13,402 bases of DNA from Pleurotus ostreatus/Saccharomyces cerevisiae fusant (taxonomy: Eukaryota > Opisthokonta), in NCBI GenBank assembly GCA_024196135.1, contig JAMQCK010000975.1, positions 1-13,402 of the forward strand. The letters run 5' to 3'. The notes beneath the pieces were generated by a model that saw only the letters and a list, made by a program, of their open reading frames with translations, was not told where the DNA came from and made no database searches. This document shows, piece after piece, positions 1-9,247 of the stretch; the first letter of the stretch is position 1, and each line of letters begins with the position of its first letter. The position numbers and the translations under genes were made by a program.

Positions 1-242
1 CCCTGCGAAGAGGTCATGCGACGCCGTCGCCTTGTCGGTCTTGTCCCATCGACAATGGCCCTTACCTTATGAAGGGCATCACTTCAGGAGTCACGATTAC
101 GGCGCCTGAGGTTGCTTCTCAGGCATAGGAAGTCGTCGAATGTCGCACAGTGGATGTCCAGGACAGTGTCGGTGCAGGGAGCGGGTCGAGGTGGTTGGTT
201 TGGGAGGCAGCCGCGCTCGAGAACGACGCGAATTTCTCTAAG

Positions 243-270
243 TCCCACATAATCGTGGGAAAATCCTGTC
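243..270 (+). promoter_or_regulatory. GTGGGAA element, copy 1, with inverted half
   Basis: Positions 253-270 read TCGTGGGAAAATCCTGTC. The core GTGGGAA (255-261) equals the consensus bound by CSL (CBF1/RBP-J/Su(H)) proteins, which also exist in fungi. The copy is preceded by TCCCAC at 243-248, making a perfect 6-bp inverted repeat with a 6-nt spacer. A copy with one mismatch lies 200 bp downstream. The element is about 330 bp upstream of the SEN54 start. That it is a protein-binding site is inference from motif and duplication. Confidence 0.35.
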
Positions 271-452
271 CTGTGCTAGCTCCTTATGAGTCCTTCCAGT
301 CCCCGCTCCGCTCCCTCGATCGGGCAAGTGTCAGCTTGCTTTTGCCTCGGTCCCGCGGAGTGGGGACTGGTTCGAGTCTACTTCATTGCAAACGAGACCG
401 AGATTCCGACCAAGTTCAACAATGTGGGTCCGCGCGTGCCCCATCACATGCC

Positions 453-470
453 TCGTGGGAAAATGCTGTC
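453..470 (+). promoter_or_regulatory. GTGGGAA element, copy 2
   Basis: TCGTGGGAAAATGCTGTC matches the copy at 253-270 at 17 of 18 positions, in the same orientation and exactly 200 bp apart. It lies about 120 bp upstream of the SEN54 ATG, where a fungal promoter element is expected. It lacks the inverted TCCCAC half seen in copy 1. Confidence 0.35.
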
Positions 471-591
471 ACCTTCGTCGATCACGCAGTTCGACTTCTT
501 CTTTTGGACTCATCTTCAGCCGCCGCGACTGGCCTTTTGTGGCAATCTACCTGCCACATCAGCTGCAAGTCGTTCGCGGTCCGTCACCATC

Positions 592-2708
592 ATGGACGAC
601 ACCTTCGAAAAGCCCACTGCAGGTGCACCGCCTCAGGCGGAACGAGAAAACGCGCCCGAGGACGACGAGCAAGGCTCTGATGACGAGGAAGGCGCCCAGG
701 ATTGGGCGAAGTTGGCGTGAGGATTCGTCCTCTCGAAACATCTGCTCGAAGTTCTGACCATAAATCCTCTCTCTTCGTTTGTTGTATTTATTTGCGTTGC
801 AACTGATAACCACAGTCAAATGTACTCCCGCTCCTCCGCCCCCGTGATCCCCAAACGCGGCGAAAAGGAATTCGAACCGGCCGAGGGCGGCGGCTCAGGG
901 CTGCAGAAGCACGTCCTGGAGCGCTCGAGGAATGCGATGTTTGATATCTTGCGGACAACGAGGGTGATTGCGAAGTGAGTTGGGTGGTTTCTTGCGCCTC
1001 GAACTCGCCTCTCGTGTGACTCGTCTACTGGTCTTTTCACTTCCAAGAAGCGAATCTCAAGGCCTGGCTGTGTTGTGGGGTCGGATTGCTGACGATTATT
1101 CTTCAGCAAAAGCATGTCATACGCCGTCTGGCACCCCGCCCTCGCTCGCGCGGAGGTCCTCGTCGCGCACGGCGTGCACTTCTCGAATATGGGACACTCA
1201 GCGCCGAGGCCGTATGTCGACGAGGAGGGGGTGACGAAGGTGCACAAGCGTCTGGAGCTACTTCCGGAAGAAGCGATCTACCTTATCGAGCGCGGGGCAT
1301 TGTTCTGTTCCATGGCCAACGCACCCAATATCAAGGTTGCCGGCATGGAGGACGCGGCGGGCCCGCCGATGACGGTGCAGCAGGCGTATACGGAGATGGT
1401 TGGCAGGGAGGGGTTGACGCTGGAGAAGTTCCAGGTGGGTGAAAGTTCCTTTATTGCACACCTATCGTGTCAGGTTTCCTCTTCCTTATGTGCAGCTTGA
1501 ATACGGACGTGAAGGACCGTTTTGATGAGATGAGCCAACGCTAACACCACCTCGCCCTTGCAGGTCTACGCCTACCTCAAGCGCCTCGGCTACGTCGTTA
1601 CACGCGCGAATCCGCCCGACGAGAACTACCCGATGCCGTCGCCGCATAAGACGGTCGCTCGTTCAACGACATCCAATGGCCTGTCACGAACAGGATCCCG
1701 TGGTCTCTTCGTCGCGTTATTCTCAGCGGTTCGCCGCTGCATCGCCCGCCTCTGGAAAAGGGAATTCGACTGGTGGCACCCGCTGACCGTGAATCGGTGG
1801 TTGGGGAAATGGGGCGGGTATGGTGAGTGTTACTTCTTTCGCTACATCTCTCTCCTGCTTTCCTCTGTCGCGTCCTTTCTGCATTGTTGGCTTCGGCGCC
1901 ATTGATCTCTGTTCTCTGGACGATAGGCATTCGAGCTGATACACTCCTCAGCCCACATCTACCGCTCCCTCCGCTTCATTCCGAACGGGCATGAGATACT
2001 CCTCCGAACATCTGACCCTGAAAAACGAGAAAAAGCTCAGCAAGACTCCCCCTACCGCGTCTTCTTCAACATCTACAAGCCGATGACGGCGTTCAAGAAG
2101 TCGAGCCCGCCGCCGCCGGATTATCAGGTGGTGGTTGTGAAGTGAGTGGTTGCTTTGCTTTGAAGAGGGAGCGCGGCATCTTTCCTTGTATCTTTACTCG
2201 CCACTCCCCCTCTCATCGCTTGACCGTACTAAACTTCCCATCTCAGCGCACGCACCACCCTCATGCCCTCCCTCCAAGAATTCGAGGACATGTTCGCGCA
2301 GCTGCCCGAGCTCCCGCCACCGCTGCCAAGGAAGAAGAATGTTGTGTTAGCGCCTGGCGAAAAGTTGCCACCGGGCGTGAAGATCAACAAGGCGCTGCCG
2401 AATGCGCCCAAAAACGCACGCCCTCGTCCACCGCAGGCGTCACAATCAAATTCGGACGGTACGGATAGAACTTCTTGCAATGAAGTATATTCTAATCAAA
2501 TGTTGCAGGCAACACCTCCTTCCTCCAACGCATGTTCCCCTGGGCATTCCCCGCCGCTCGTCCACCTCCATCCCAAGGCCCGCGCATCAACCCGTTCATG
2601 GCGCTGAGGGCGGGGAAGCGGATGATCATCATCGCGGCGGTGGATTCGGGGAATATCAGTTTCTATCGATTCATGCAGGGGTCGTTTGTGGATTGGCCGA
2701 TGGGGTAA
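592..2708 (+). CDS. SEN54: tRNA-splicing endonuclease subunit Sen54
   Basis: CDS joins 592-716, 816-974, 1107-1434, 1564-1822, 1952-2141, 2247-2458 and 2509-2708 (490 aa). All six introns (50-132 nt) have GT..AG ends and phases that fit. Sen54 is a structural subunit of the nuclear Sen2/Sen15/Sen34/Sen54 complex that cleaves pre-tRNA introns; it carries no catalytic triad. An acidic N-terminus (residues ~1-40) precedes PVIPKRGEKEFEP. The conserved Sen54 N-terminal domain (~70-216) includes LLPEEAIYLIERG, PMTVQQAYTEM and VYAYLKRLGYVVTR, and ends at an exon junction. A basic/aromatic linker follows. The C-terminal endonuclease-like fold (~291-490) contains PYRVFFNIYKPMTAFKKS and PDYQVVVVNAR. 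Length is close to yeast Sen54 (467 aa). The start at 592 was chosen because the acidic leader runs in phase through intron 1 into the conserved region. Upstream in-frame ATGs exist but give no family-like sequence. Confidence 0.93.
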
Positions 2709-3817
2709 AGAGTGGAGGGGTGAGGGACTGAGGGGAAGGAGTTTGTTGTGAGTGTACTCGTATGCGGTGTATATCGCGTCGCCTGCTGACGTTTCGGCAG
2801 GTACGTGTAGTGTATCGATCTATTGAGGACGCTGCTATAGAGTTGGCTGGCGCATGGCTGCGTCTGCAGCTGCCAGGCACTTCGCTGCGCTTCGGTGGAG
2901 TGGGATGGCAGTCGGATGCGCTTGTCTATCGGCAGCGCCTCTATCGACGGACTTGCTTGGCTCGGGGTCCTGACGAGAATGAACTCGACTGCTGCGCGTC
3001 CGCCGTATATGTGTGCGCCTGTACCTGGTTCAGGCAGGACCTCGGTAGGCAACCTGAGGTACGACGGGCTTCGCAGGCCTCGACGGCTTCCCTCGAGTTG
3101 ACTACAAAGAGCTTTCGAGAGCTTTCCGTCCACCCGACCGGCAAGACGGAAGGCTCGAACGTCCGTCATCCCAGGGTCATTCAGATTGCGCAATCCAGCA
3201 ACATCATCGAAGTATCACGCTATTCTGTCTTGCGAATCGAACATGGGATTCGGAAGTTCTCCATTGGCATGGTACGTCCGAGTCGCGCGTGTGGGTACGC
3301 GGTCACAGGACTGGGTGAACGCGTCTCTGACAGTGTCAGCTCGACGATCCTCGGCAAAAAATGCTTGCTTTCGACAGGGTTTCCTGACATTTGAAGCGAT
3401 TTGACGCAAGGGAGATTCCGGTCGAAGCACTTTGTGGGCTTCGCCGTATGCTTTCCTTTTTGGGGCAAAATTCGACTGATTTCGACGCGACGGGTGTCCT
3501 CATCCTCGTCCGCATCTCTCGTCTGAACAACATGGACGATTTCACTTCCTGTGCGCCTTCTGAACAGACTGTCCCCTCACTGGCACCTGGTCCCTTCAGT
3601 CTCGCCGTCGCGTATGCGTGAACCTTCCGCGACCCGCCAGTCATACTGTCACCGAATATATGCGTCGGAAACTTGACGCGCTCAGAAGACTGTTCTGAGT
3701 ACGCTCCATGCCCTCACCCCGTCTCTGGCCCTCAGATCTCAGACCTTAAATAGCAAGCTTCCTCGACACCACGTACCGCGACCACCAAGAAGAGGACGTG
3801 CATACGCCGACAGCATC

Positions 3818-4131
3818 ATGCACTTCTCCGCTGCAGATCCTCACGGTATGTTGGTCCTTCTTTCGCCTCCTCCTTCATTGCCCCGCTATCGCGCCTCAAG
3901 CCTCGTCTTCCTCCCCTTCTCGATCCGAGAACTCACCTCCTCTGGTCACCGCTGATAGTGGACTATAGGCTTACCATGACCATCTCAACCCCCCTACCAT
4001 ATGGTCCCTCTTTCCCCGCAAGTTCGGACCTTCCCATCCAAAACCTGCCTCTATTCGTCCCCTTTGCTGCCGACAGCCGACCGTTATCCGTCGCCAGCTG
4101 GCCTGATCAGTGGGAAGGCTACCGCCCATGA
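3818..4131 (+). CDS. Possible small two-exon hypothetical gene (weak)
   Basis: An ATG at 3818 begins ATGCACTTCTCCGCTGC and reaches a strong donor, GTATGT, at 3846. Splicing to the AG at 3957-3958, which closely follows a CTGAT-like branch point, joins in phase. The result is a 66-aa peptide from 3818-3845 plus 3959-4131, ending at TGA 4129-4131. The next AG (3967-3968) would stop after two codons. A TTAAATA stretch at about 3746 could serve as a promoter TATA element. The peptide (for example DLPIQNLPLFVPFAADSRPL) matches no family I know. The whole model could equally be an untranslated transcript or chance. Confidence 0.18.
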
Positions 4132-4190
4132 ACTTGTTTCCCAGACGCGGTCATGCCTCTCTGCCGTCCTTCCGACAACTCCTTGGGCTC

Positions 4191-4263
4191 GTCTTGTCCT
4201 GTCTTGTCCAGCCTATGGAATCTGTTATTGTTCAACTGGCTCTTGGCGGTCCCTGGCGGTCCC
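4191..4263. repeat. Two adjacent 10-bp tandem duplications
   Basis: GTCTTGTCC(T/A) occurs twice head-to-tail at 4191-4210, differing only in the last base. TGGCGGTCCC occurs twice exactly at 4244-4263. These look like short local duplications, possibly from replication slippage, in the presumptive promoter side of the hydrolase gene. No function is implied. Confidence 0.6.
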
Positions 4264-4286
4264 CGGATGATTAAATCATATGACCC

Positions 4287-4292
4287 CACGTG
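4287..4292. promoter_or_regulatory. CACGTG E-box upstream of hydrolase
   Basis: A palindromic CACGTG, in the context CCCCACGTGCGG, lies about 340 bp upstream of the hydrolase start. CACGTG is the core site for fungal bHLH regulators. A single hexamer occurs often by chance in GC-rich DNA. Confidence 0.25.
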
Positions 4293-4633
4293 CGGCGCCG
4301 ACCGACTCCGATTTTGTCTCGGTCGATCACTTGCTTGAATCACCCATCGCCGACTGCCCCCATGGAATCGACAGGATACTTCTCCAGCATCGTCTCGAAT
4401 GAAGCGCCTTTGGTGGTCAGAACAGCGAAGGTCCCCCTCGACCTTTCAGCTCGCCAAGAACATCAGGTGATTCCGTGCGCGGAGCATGGCCTGATGCTGT
4501 GGCGCGCTGGCGCCTAGATGGGATCTCGGTCCGGAGGTGAGTGATGCCACCGCCTCAACGTCATGAGCTCGGACGACGGTTTATCTTGCCCCTCTGCGCA
4601 GCGCCGCATCGCTTCCTCACCCGCACCACCACC

Positions 4634-6124
4634 ATGACAGGCCGCCTTCAGCGAAAGTTCTCCAACGTCGCTGGCAAGCTCTCGCGCAATGCCAGCAAGA
4701 TCTCCCTGAAGCCCGCCCCCTCCTCCGTCTCCCTCAGGTCCTCGTCGACCGCCACCACCAACGGCTCCCCAGGCACCCCATACAAGACCCCCGCACTCGA
4801 CCCCATGGAGGAGGTCGACAATCGCCTGCTCGACGGCGAGCTGCAGGAGGTGGACGACAAGCTTGATAACGCCAAAGTGGGCAAGGTCCGATCGCGCTGG
4901 TCGCTCGCCCTCGAGGCACGCACCTGGCGCAAGCTCATGGCGATAGGCATGTACATGCACACCTTCGCCCACCCCCGCCCTCCCGGCCCCTCCTTCACCC
5001 GCAAGGCCCGCGCGACCGTCTCCACCACCCCGGGCGACATCCCCCTCGTCTTCTACACCCCGCCCGGCTACCCGCACACGCCGACGCAGGCCGCCGGCTA
5101 CCCTGTCATCGTCAACTTCCACGGCGGCGGCTTCACGATCGGCTCCGCGACGGACGACTGTCGCTGGGCGGCGTCCTGCGCGCAGCTCGTCAACGCCGTC
5201 GTCGTCTCCGTCGATTACCGCCTCGCGCCCGAGTACCCGTTCCCGACGGGCGTCGAGGACGGCGTGGACGCGATCTTCTACCTCGTCGAGAACGCGAAGG
5301 AGCTGACGATCGACCCCGCGAACATCGCCGTCTCCGGATTCAGCGCGGGCGGGAACATGGCGTTCACGGTGCCCCTGCGCTGGCAGTACGAGCTGCGCGC
5401 GCGGCACGGGCACCCCGCGGACGCAGAGTGCGACGTCGCCCTGCCCGAGGACGCGGCCTCGCGCGGCACATTCGACGCGCACGGCCGCATCGCGACGATC
5501 TGTGCATTCTACCCCTCGCTCGACTTCACCAACACGCGCGACGAGCGGCGCGCGACCAACACCCGCCCGGACAAGTGCCTCCCCAAGTTCTTCACCGAGC
5601 TCTTTGACGCGTCCTACCTCCAGCCGTCGCTCCAGATCGACCGCCGCAATCCGTACCTCTCGCCCGGCGTCGCGCCCGACGAGATGCTGCGCGGGCTGCC
5701 GCGCGAGATCCTGATGTACACGTGCGAGTGGGACGAGCTGCTGTCGGAGGCGAAGCGGTTCCACGACCGGCTGTGTGCGGCCCCGCTGGAGAAGAACGTG
5801 CACTACCGGATGGTCGAGGGCGCGCCGCACGCGTGGGATAAGAGCGTGAACGGGAACGACCCCGAGCGGGACCGCATCTACGAGGAGGCGTGCAGTCAGC
5901 TGCGCCGCGTGTTCTATGGCAGTGGCGAGCCGCTTCCGGGCGCGCCGCCGTGCACGAAGAAGGCGGAAGCGGCGCAGGCGAGGAAGGAGAGGCAGGCCAA
6001 GGAACAAGCTCAAAATGACGAAGCGGCACAACAGGTGGAGCAGCCGCAGGGCGAAGCAGCGCAGCCGCCTCGTATCGAGGTAACGCAGGCGCCTCAGAGC
6101 GAGGCAGCGCAACCCGCGGCCTAA
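4634..6124 (+). CDS. HSL-family alpha/beta hydrolase (esterase/lipase-like), intronless
   Basis: The uninterrupted 496-aa frame encodes an alpha/beta-hydrolase-3 (hormone-sensitive-lipase type) enzyme expected to hydrolyse carboxyl esters. Visible signatures are the oxyanion-hole HGGG at residues 163-166 and the family block VDYRLAPEYPFPTGVEDG. The nucleophile elbow GFSAGG places Ser at 237. WDELLSEAKRF places Asp at 367, and APHAWD places His at 399, so the triad is complete. The N-terminal ~110 residues are Ser/Thr-rich and basic, without a clear signal peptide. The C-terminal ~45 residues are low-complexity Gln/Ala/Glu, with repeated EAAQ. ATG 4634 was chosen for its ACCACCACCATGAC context; an in-frame ATG at 4541 would add 31 unconvincing residues. 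Third codon positions are strongly G/C, which creates a long antisense shadow frame. The substrate is unknown. The gene is convergent with the flavin oxidoreductase. Confidence 0.9.
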   Translation: MTGRLQRKFSNVAGKLSRNASKISLKPAPSSVSLRSSSTATTNGSPGTPYKTPALDPMEEVDNRLLDGELQEVDDKLDNAKVGKVRSRWSLALEARTWRKLMAIGMYMHTFAHPRPPGPSFTRKARATVSTTPGDIPLVFYTPPGYPHTPTQAAGYPVIVNFHGGGFTIGSATDDCRWAASCAQLVNAVVVSVDYRLAPEYPFPTGVEDGVDAIFYLVENAKELTIDPANIAVSGFSAGGNMAFTVPLRWQYELRARHGHPADAECDVALPEDAASRGTFDAHGRIATICAFYPSLDFTNTRDERRATNTRPDKCLPKFFTELFDASYLQPSLQIDRRNPYLSPGVAPDEMLRGLPREILMYTCEWDELLSEAKRFHDRLCAAPLEKNVHYRMVEGAPHAWDKSVNGNDPERDRIYEEACSQLRRVFYGSGEPLPGAPPCTKKAEAAQARKERQAKEQAQNDEAAQQVEQPQGEAAQPPRIEVTQAPQSEAAQPAA

Positions 6125-6306
6125 TAGATCGACGGCGAATAGATCTAATCGTATTGTTCGTAGGGGTGCTGGCGCTACAGCCTACAGGACGGACCTCAGT
6201 AGATACGAACTACGGTCGTATCCCTCCGGGTACGCACCAGTCGTACTTCTTCGTAATTTTACTCTTGTCACCTCCTTCCACACACTCTTCCCACTCCCAC
6301 TTATCC

Positions 6307-6411
6307 GGGAGACCCCTCTACCTCTCCAGGAGACTTTTCTACCTATCGGGAGGACTTCTCTACTCCCCTTTGGGATTTCTTTATCCCTGTGGCGTACTAC
6401 TCTCTGTCTTT
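6307..6411. repeat. Degenerate 21-bp tandem repeat, about 4-5 copies
   Basis: Consecutive 21-nt units start at 6307, 6328, 6349, 6370 and, more diverged, 6391. Each begins with a G/A-rich run (GGGAGAC, AGGAGAC, GGAGGAC, TTGGGAT) and continues with a pyrimidine tract of the form YTTYTCTACC/YTCC. The period is visible by direct alignment. Divergence between units suggests an old minisatellite lying in the 3' UTR of the hydrolase transcript. Confidence 0.6.
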
Positions 6412-6501
6412 TTTCAGGGGCTTTGGTGGTCGTTTTGCGCATCTGGCTGTATCCGCTATCCCTCTGCACACCTATAACACACGCATCATATGTATTGTAT
6501 C

Positions 6502-6507
6502 AATAAA
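6502..6507 (+). terminator. Poly(A) signal of hydrolase gene
   Basis: AATAAA lies about 378 nt downstream of the hydrolase stop codon, in an A/T-rich stretch and before the end of the convergent gene. It is the only clear plus-strand hexamer I see in this spacer. Confidence 0.5.
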
Positions 6508-6653
6508 ACTTCTTGTATTCTATCATCCCTATCCTGGCGAAGGCCTCTGCAGAGGACTGGCGAAAGAACTAGTGACAGGATGACGACTGAGGATCCTCGA
6601 AACGGCGAGCGCTCGCCACCGCCCTTGCAATCCTACTCTCTAGAGGCTCGAGC

Positions 6654-8112
<1,459 letters not shown>

Positions 8113-8177
8113 CGTTTTAGTTGCGAGTGAGAGCACTTGTAGGACAAAGGTAGAGTGCTCCGCATCGTGTATCCGGG

Positions 8178-8185
8178 TTTATATA
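8178..8185 (-). promoter_or_regulatory. TATA box of the OYE gene
   Basis: Read on the minus strand this is TATATAAA, located 66-73 nt upstream of the OYE start codon. Spacing and a perfect consensus make it a convincing core promoter element and support the ATG at 8112. Confidence 0.7.
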
Positions 8186-8877
8186 GCCAGGATGAGACCC
8201 GTCGGTCATGCACCTCGTTTGGTGAGGCGCATAAGAGCAAGTACGCATTCTTGTCGAGTCTTCGTCAGCCTTGTAGTGGACGGGACACAGTCAATAGCGA
8301 GCACGGCGAAGAAACTCCTGTATGACGAGCCAGGAGCAGCGTAAGGGCTTGAAAGCGCGCCTCGTGACTGGCCACTGCGAGCAAAAAGGCGGCGAGAGTC
8401 GGGTCATTGTGGCAAACTTCCGCCAATGTCGCACCGCGCGAGGCGTTCTTGACCATAAACGAAAGGATCTTACCAGGCTGAGGAGCGAGCTACATGGACC
8501 GCGGCTGTATTATGTAGCAGGTCAGCAGGACGTAAATAGAGCCATGGGTCCTAAGCCGGATAGCCAGATGTTGCTGTGACGCGGGAGTCGCAGTTGAGTT
8601 AAAGAGTACATGTGCACGAGGGATGCCAGTTATCATGGTTCTCCTAGCAGCCAGACAGTTGTCGCCGTACAGGGCATGATGGTGGTTCGGATTAAACAAA
8701 CCGTGACATCACTCTAGTGTAACGCCAGATAAAAGTGTCACAAATGCTGCTCGGACCCCTCCAAGCTTACTGATCTTGCAGAGCTCGAGTGTGCTGGCGA
8801 CATCGCCTCCCGTTCTTGGTGCTCTTCGTCCAGATATCTGAAGTCGTTCTGGTCGTGCAAACGCACCCGCACGCATC
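8186..8877. other. OYE promoter-side intergenic region
   Basis: About 700 bp lie between the OYE TATA box and the tRNA gene. Short open frames (plus 8322-8579, minus 8456-8265 and 8699-8490) have no recognisable motif and no splice-consistent extension. I see no further RNA gene, repeat or mobile-element end. Confidence 0.5.
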
Positions 8878-8961
8878 TGCCCCGTGGCCCAGCTGGTTAA
8901 GGCGTGTGACTGTTATGCATTGGCAATCACAAGATCGTGAGTTCGAGCCTCACCGGGGCAG
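8878..8961 (+). tRNA. tRNA-Asn(GTT) with a 10-nt intron
   Basis: The acceptor stem TGCCCCG (8878-8884) pairs perfectly with CGGGGCA (8954-8960); discriminator is G at 8961. D stem is GCC (8887-8889)/GGC (8901-8903) with an AGCTGGTTAA loop region. Anticodon stem TGTGA (8905-8909) pairs with TCACA (8927-8931). The 17 nt between them fit a 7-nt loop with anticodon GTT at 8912-8914, A37 at 8915 and an inserted 10 nt (8916-8925). T stem is GTGAG/CTCAC around TTCGAGC. The mature 74-nt form closely resembles yeast tRNA-Asn(GUU), including GGTTAAGGCGTG and the AGATCGTGAG variable/T-arm segment. The intron sits after position 37, the canonical place for cleavage by the Sen complex. A T5 run follows at 8964-8968. 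Confidence 0.95.
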
Positions 8962-8963
8962 TC

Positions 8964-8968
8964 TTTTT
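8964..8968 (+). terminator. Pol III terminator of tRNA-Asn
   Basis: TTTTT begins two bases after the discriminator base of the tRNA, the usual RNA polymerase III termination signal. Confidence 0.85.
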
Positions 8969-9092
8969 GCTCAGCCATCCTCTAATCAACAAGTGTACCC
9001 CTCGGACTTCATTCCTCTGCGTGTACAGAGGGTACCCAAAATGTTTGAGCATATCATCGTCGATTTGGGTGGTAAGCTGAAGTTCAACTTCG

Positions 9093-9108
9093 CGTCACGT
9101 CACGTCAC
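9093..9108. promoter_or_regulatory. Tandem CGTCA (bZIP/CRE-like) triplet
   Basis: CGTCACGTCACGTCAC consists of three head-to-tail CGTCA units and contains two ACGTCA hexamers, the half-site type bound by CREB/ATF-like bZIP factors. It is about 285 bp upstream of the ATP-grasp start and about 125 bp after the tRNA. A further GTCACGG follows at about 9126. Function is inferred from motif density only. Confidence 0.4.
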
Positions 9109-9199
9109 AATCACAATCGACGGCCGTCACGGAAGCAACTGCTTATCTCCTTCCGTGATATTGATCTCCCTTTGTCCGTCCTTCTTGACTTTCGCCACC

Positions 9200-9247
9200 A
9201 TGGTCAAACGCAGTTCCGCTTTTTTACCTCATAGATGGCCTGGCTAA
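9200..9247 (+). other. Upstream mini-ORF in strong start context
   Basis: ATG at 9200 in the context TTCGCCACCATGG, a full Kozak match, opens a 15-codon frame (MVKRSSAFLPHRWPG) ending at TAA 9245-9247. It lies 144 nt upstream of the ATP-grasp start. If included in that transcript it would be expected to reduce initiation at the main ATG, whose context is weaker. No transcript evidence is available from sequence alone. Confidence 0.35.

Larger units (their letters stand above)
1..591. other. Left-edge intergenic / SEN54 upstream region
   Basis: I find no supported gene here. A plus-strand frame at the extreme left is open to a TAG at about 124-126 and could be the 3' end of a gene entering from the left. 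On the minus strand an ATG at 17-15 could begin a gene leaving to the left. Neither is long enough to judge. Longer open frames across 150-680 have no intron-consistent extension and no recognisable protein character. The region includes the putative SEN54 promoter and two copies of a GTGGGAA-containing element, listed separately. Confidence 0.5.
2709..4633. other. 1.9-kb gene-poor spacer
   Basis: This stretch holds the SEN54 3' flank, anonymous sequence and the hydrolase upstream region. Open frames exist on both strands (plus 2762-3394, minus 3193-2663, minus 3644-3336). They overlap one another, lack recognisable motifs and cannot be extended through plausible introns, so none is called. 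No transposon terminal repeats or RNA gene were seen. Internal items worth marking are a possible two-exon gene at 3818-4131, two short tandem duplications at 4191-4209 and 4244-4263, and a CACGTG box at 4287-4292. Confidence 0.5.
6125..6653. other. Convergent intergenic spacer
   Basis: The 529-nt spacer separates the stop codons of two convergent genes and should contain both 3' UTRs. It holds a plus-strand AATAAA and a degenerate 21-bp tandem array, both listed separately. No gene is supported here. Confidence 0.6.

Noticed and set aside
150..757. Three overlapping plus-strand frames upstream of and across SEN54 exon 1
   Set aside because: Only the frame containing ATG 592 continues in phase through intron 1 into Sen54. 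The parts upstream of 592 do not resemble protein.
2663..3394. Overlapping long frames on both strands (210 codons plus, 176 codons minus)
   Set aside because: Neither has a recognisable motif, good start context or splice-consistent extension. The minus frame also runs into the SEN54 last exon. They are kept only as part of the unexplained spacer.
4362..4517. ATG 4362 frame as a possible 5' exon of the hydrolase
   Set aside because: The CAG/GTGATT donor at 4467 cannot be joined to the obvious acceptor at 4600-4601 in the hydrolase frame. The ATG at 4634 has a good context and needs no intron.
4514..6112. A 532-codon open frame antisense to the hydrolase
   Set aside because: The sense frame has a full HSL signature set and catalytic triad. 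The antisense product is an Arg/Val/Leu/Gly-rich composition typical of the mirror of GC3-biased codons and shows no domain.
6154..6477. 107-codon plus-strand frame in the convergent spacer
   Set aside because: Its Leu/Tyr/Ser-rich product is simply the translation of the 21-bp tandem array and pyrimidine tracts downstream of the hydrolase stop.
8265..8699. Short frames on both strands between OYE and the tRNA
   Set aside because: All are under 90 codons, lack motifs, overlap each other and have no promoter or splice support.
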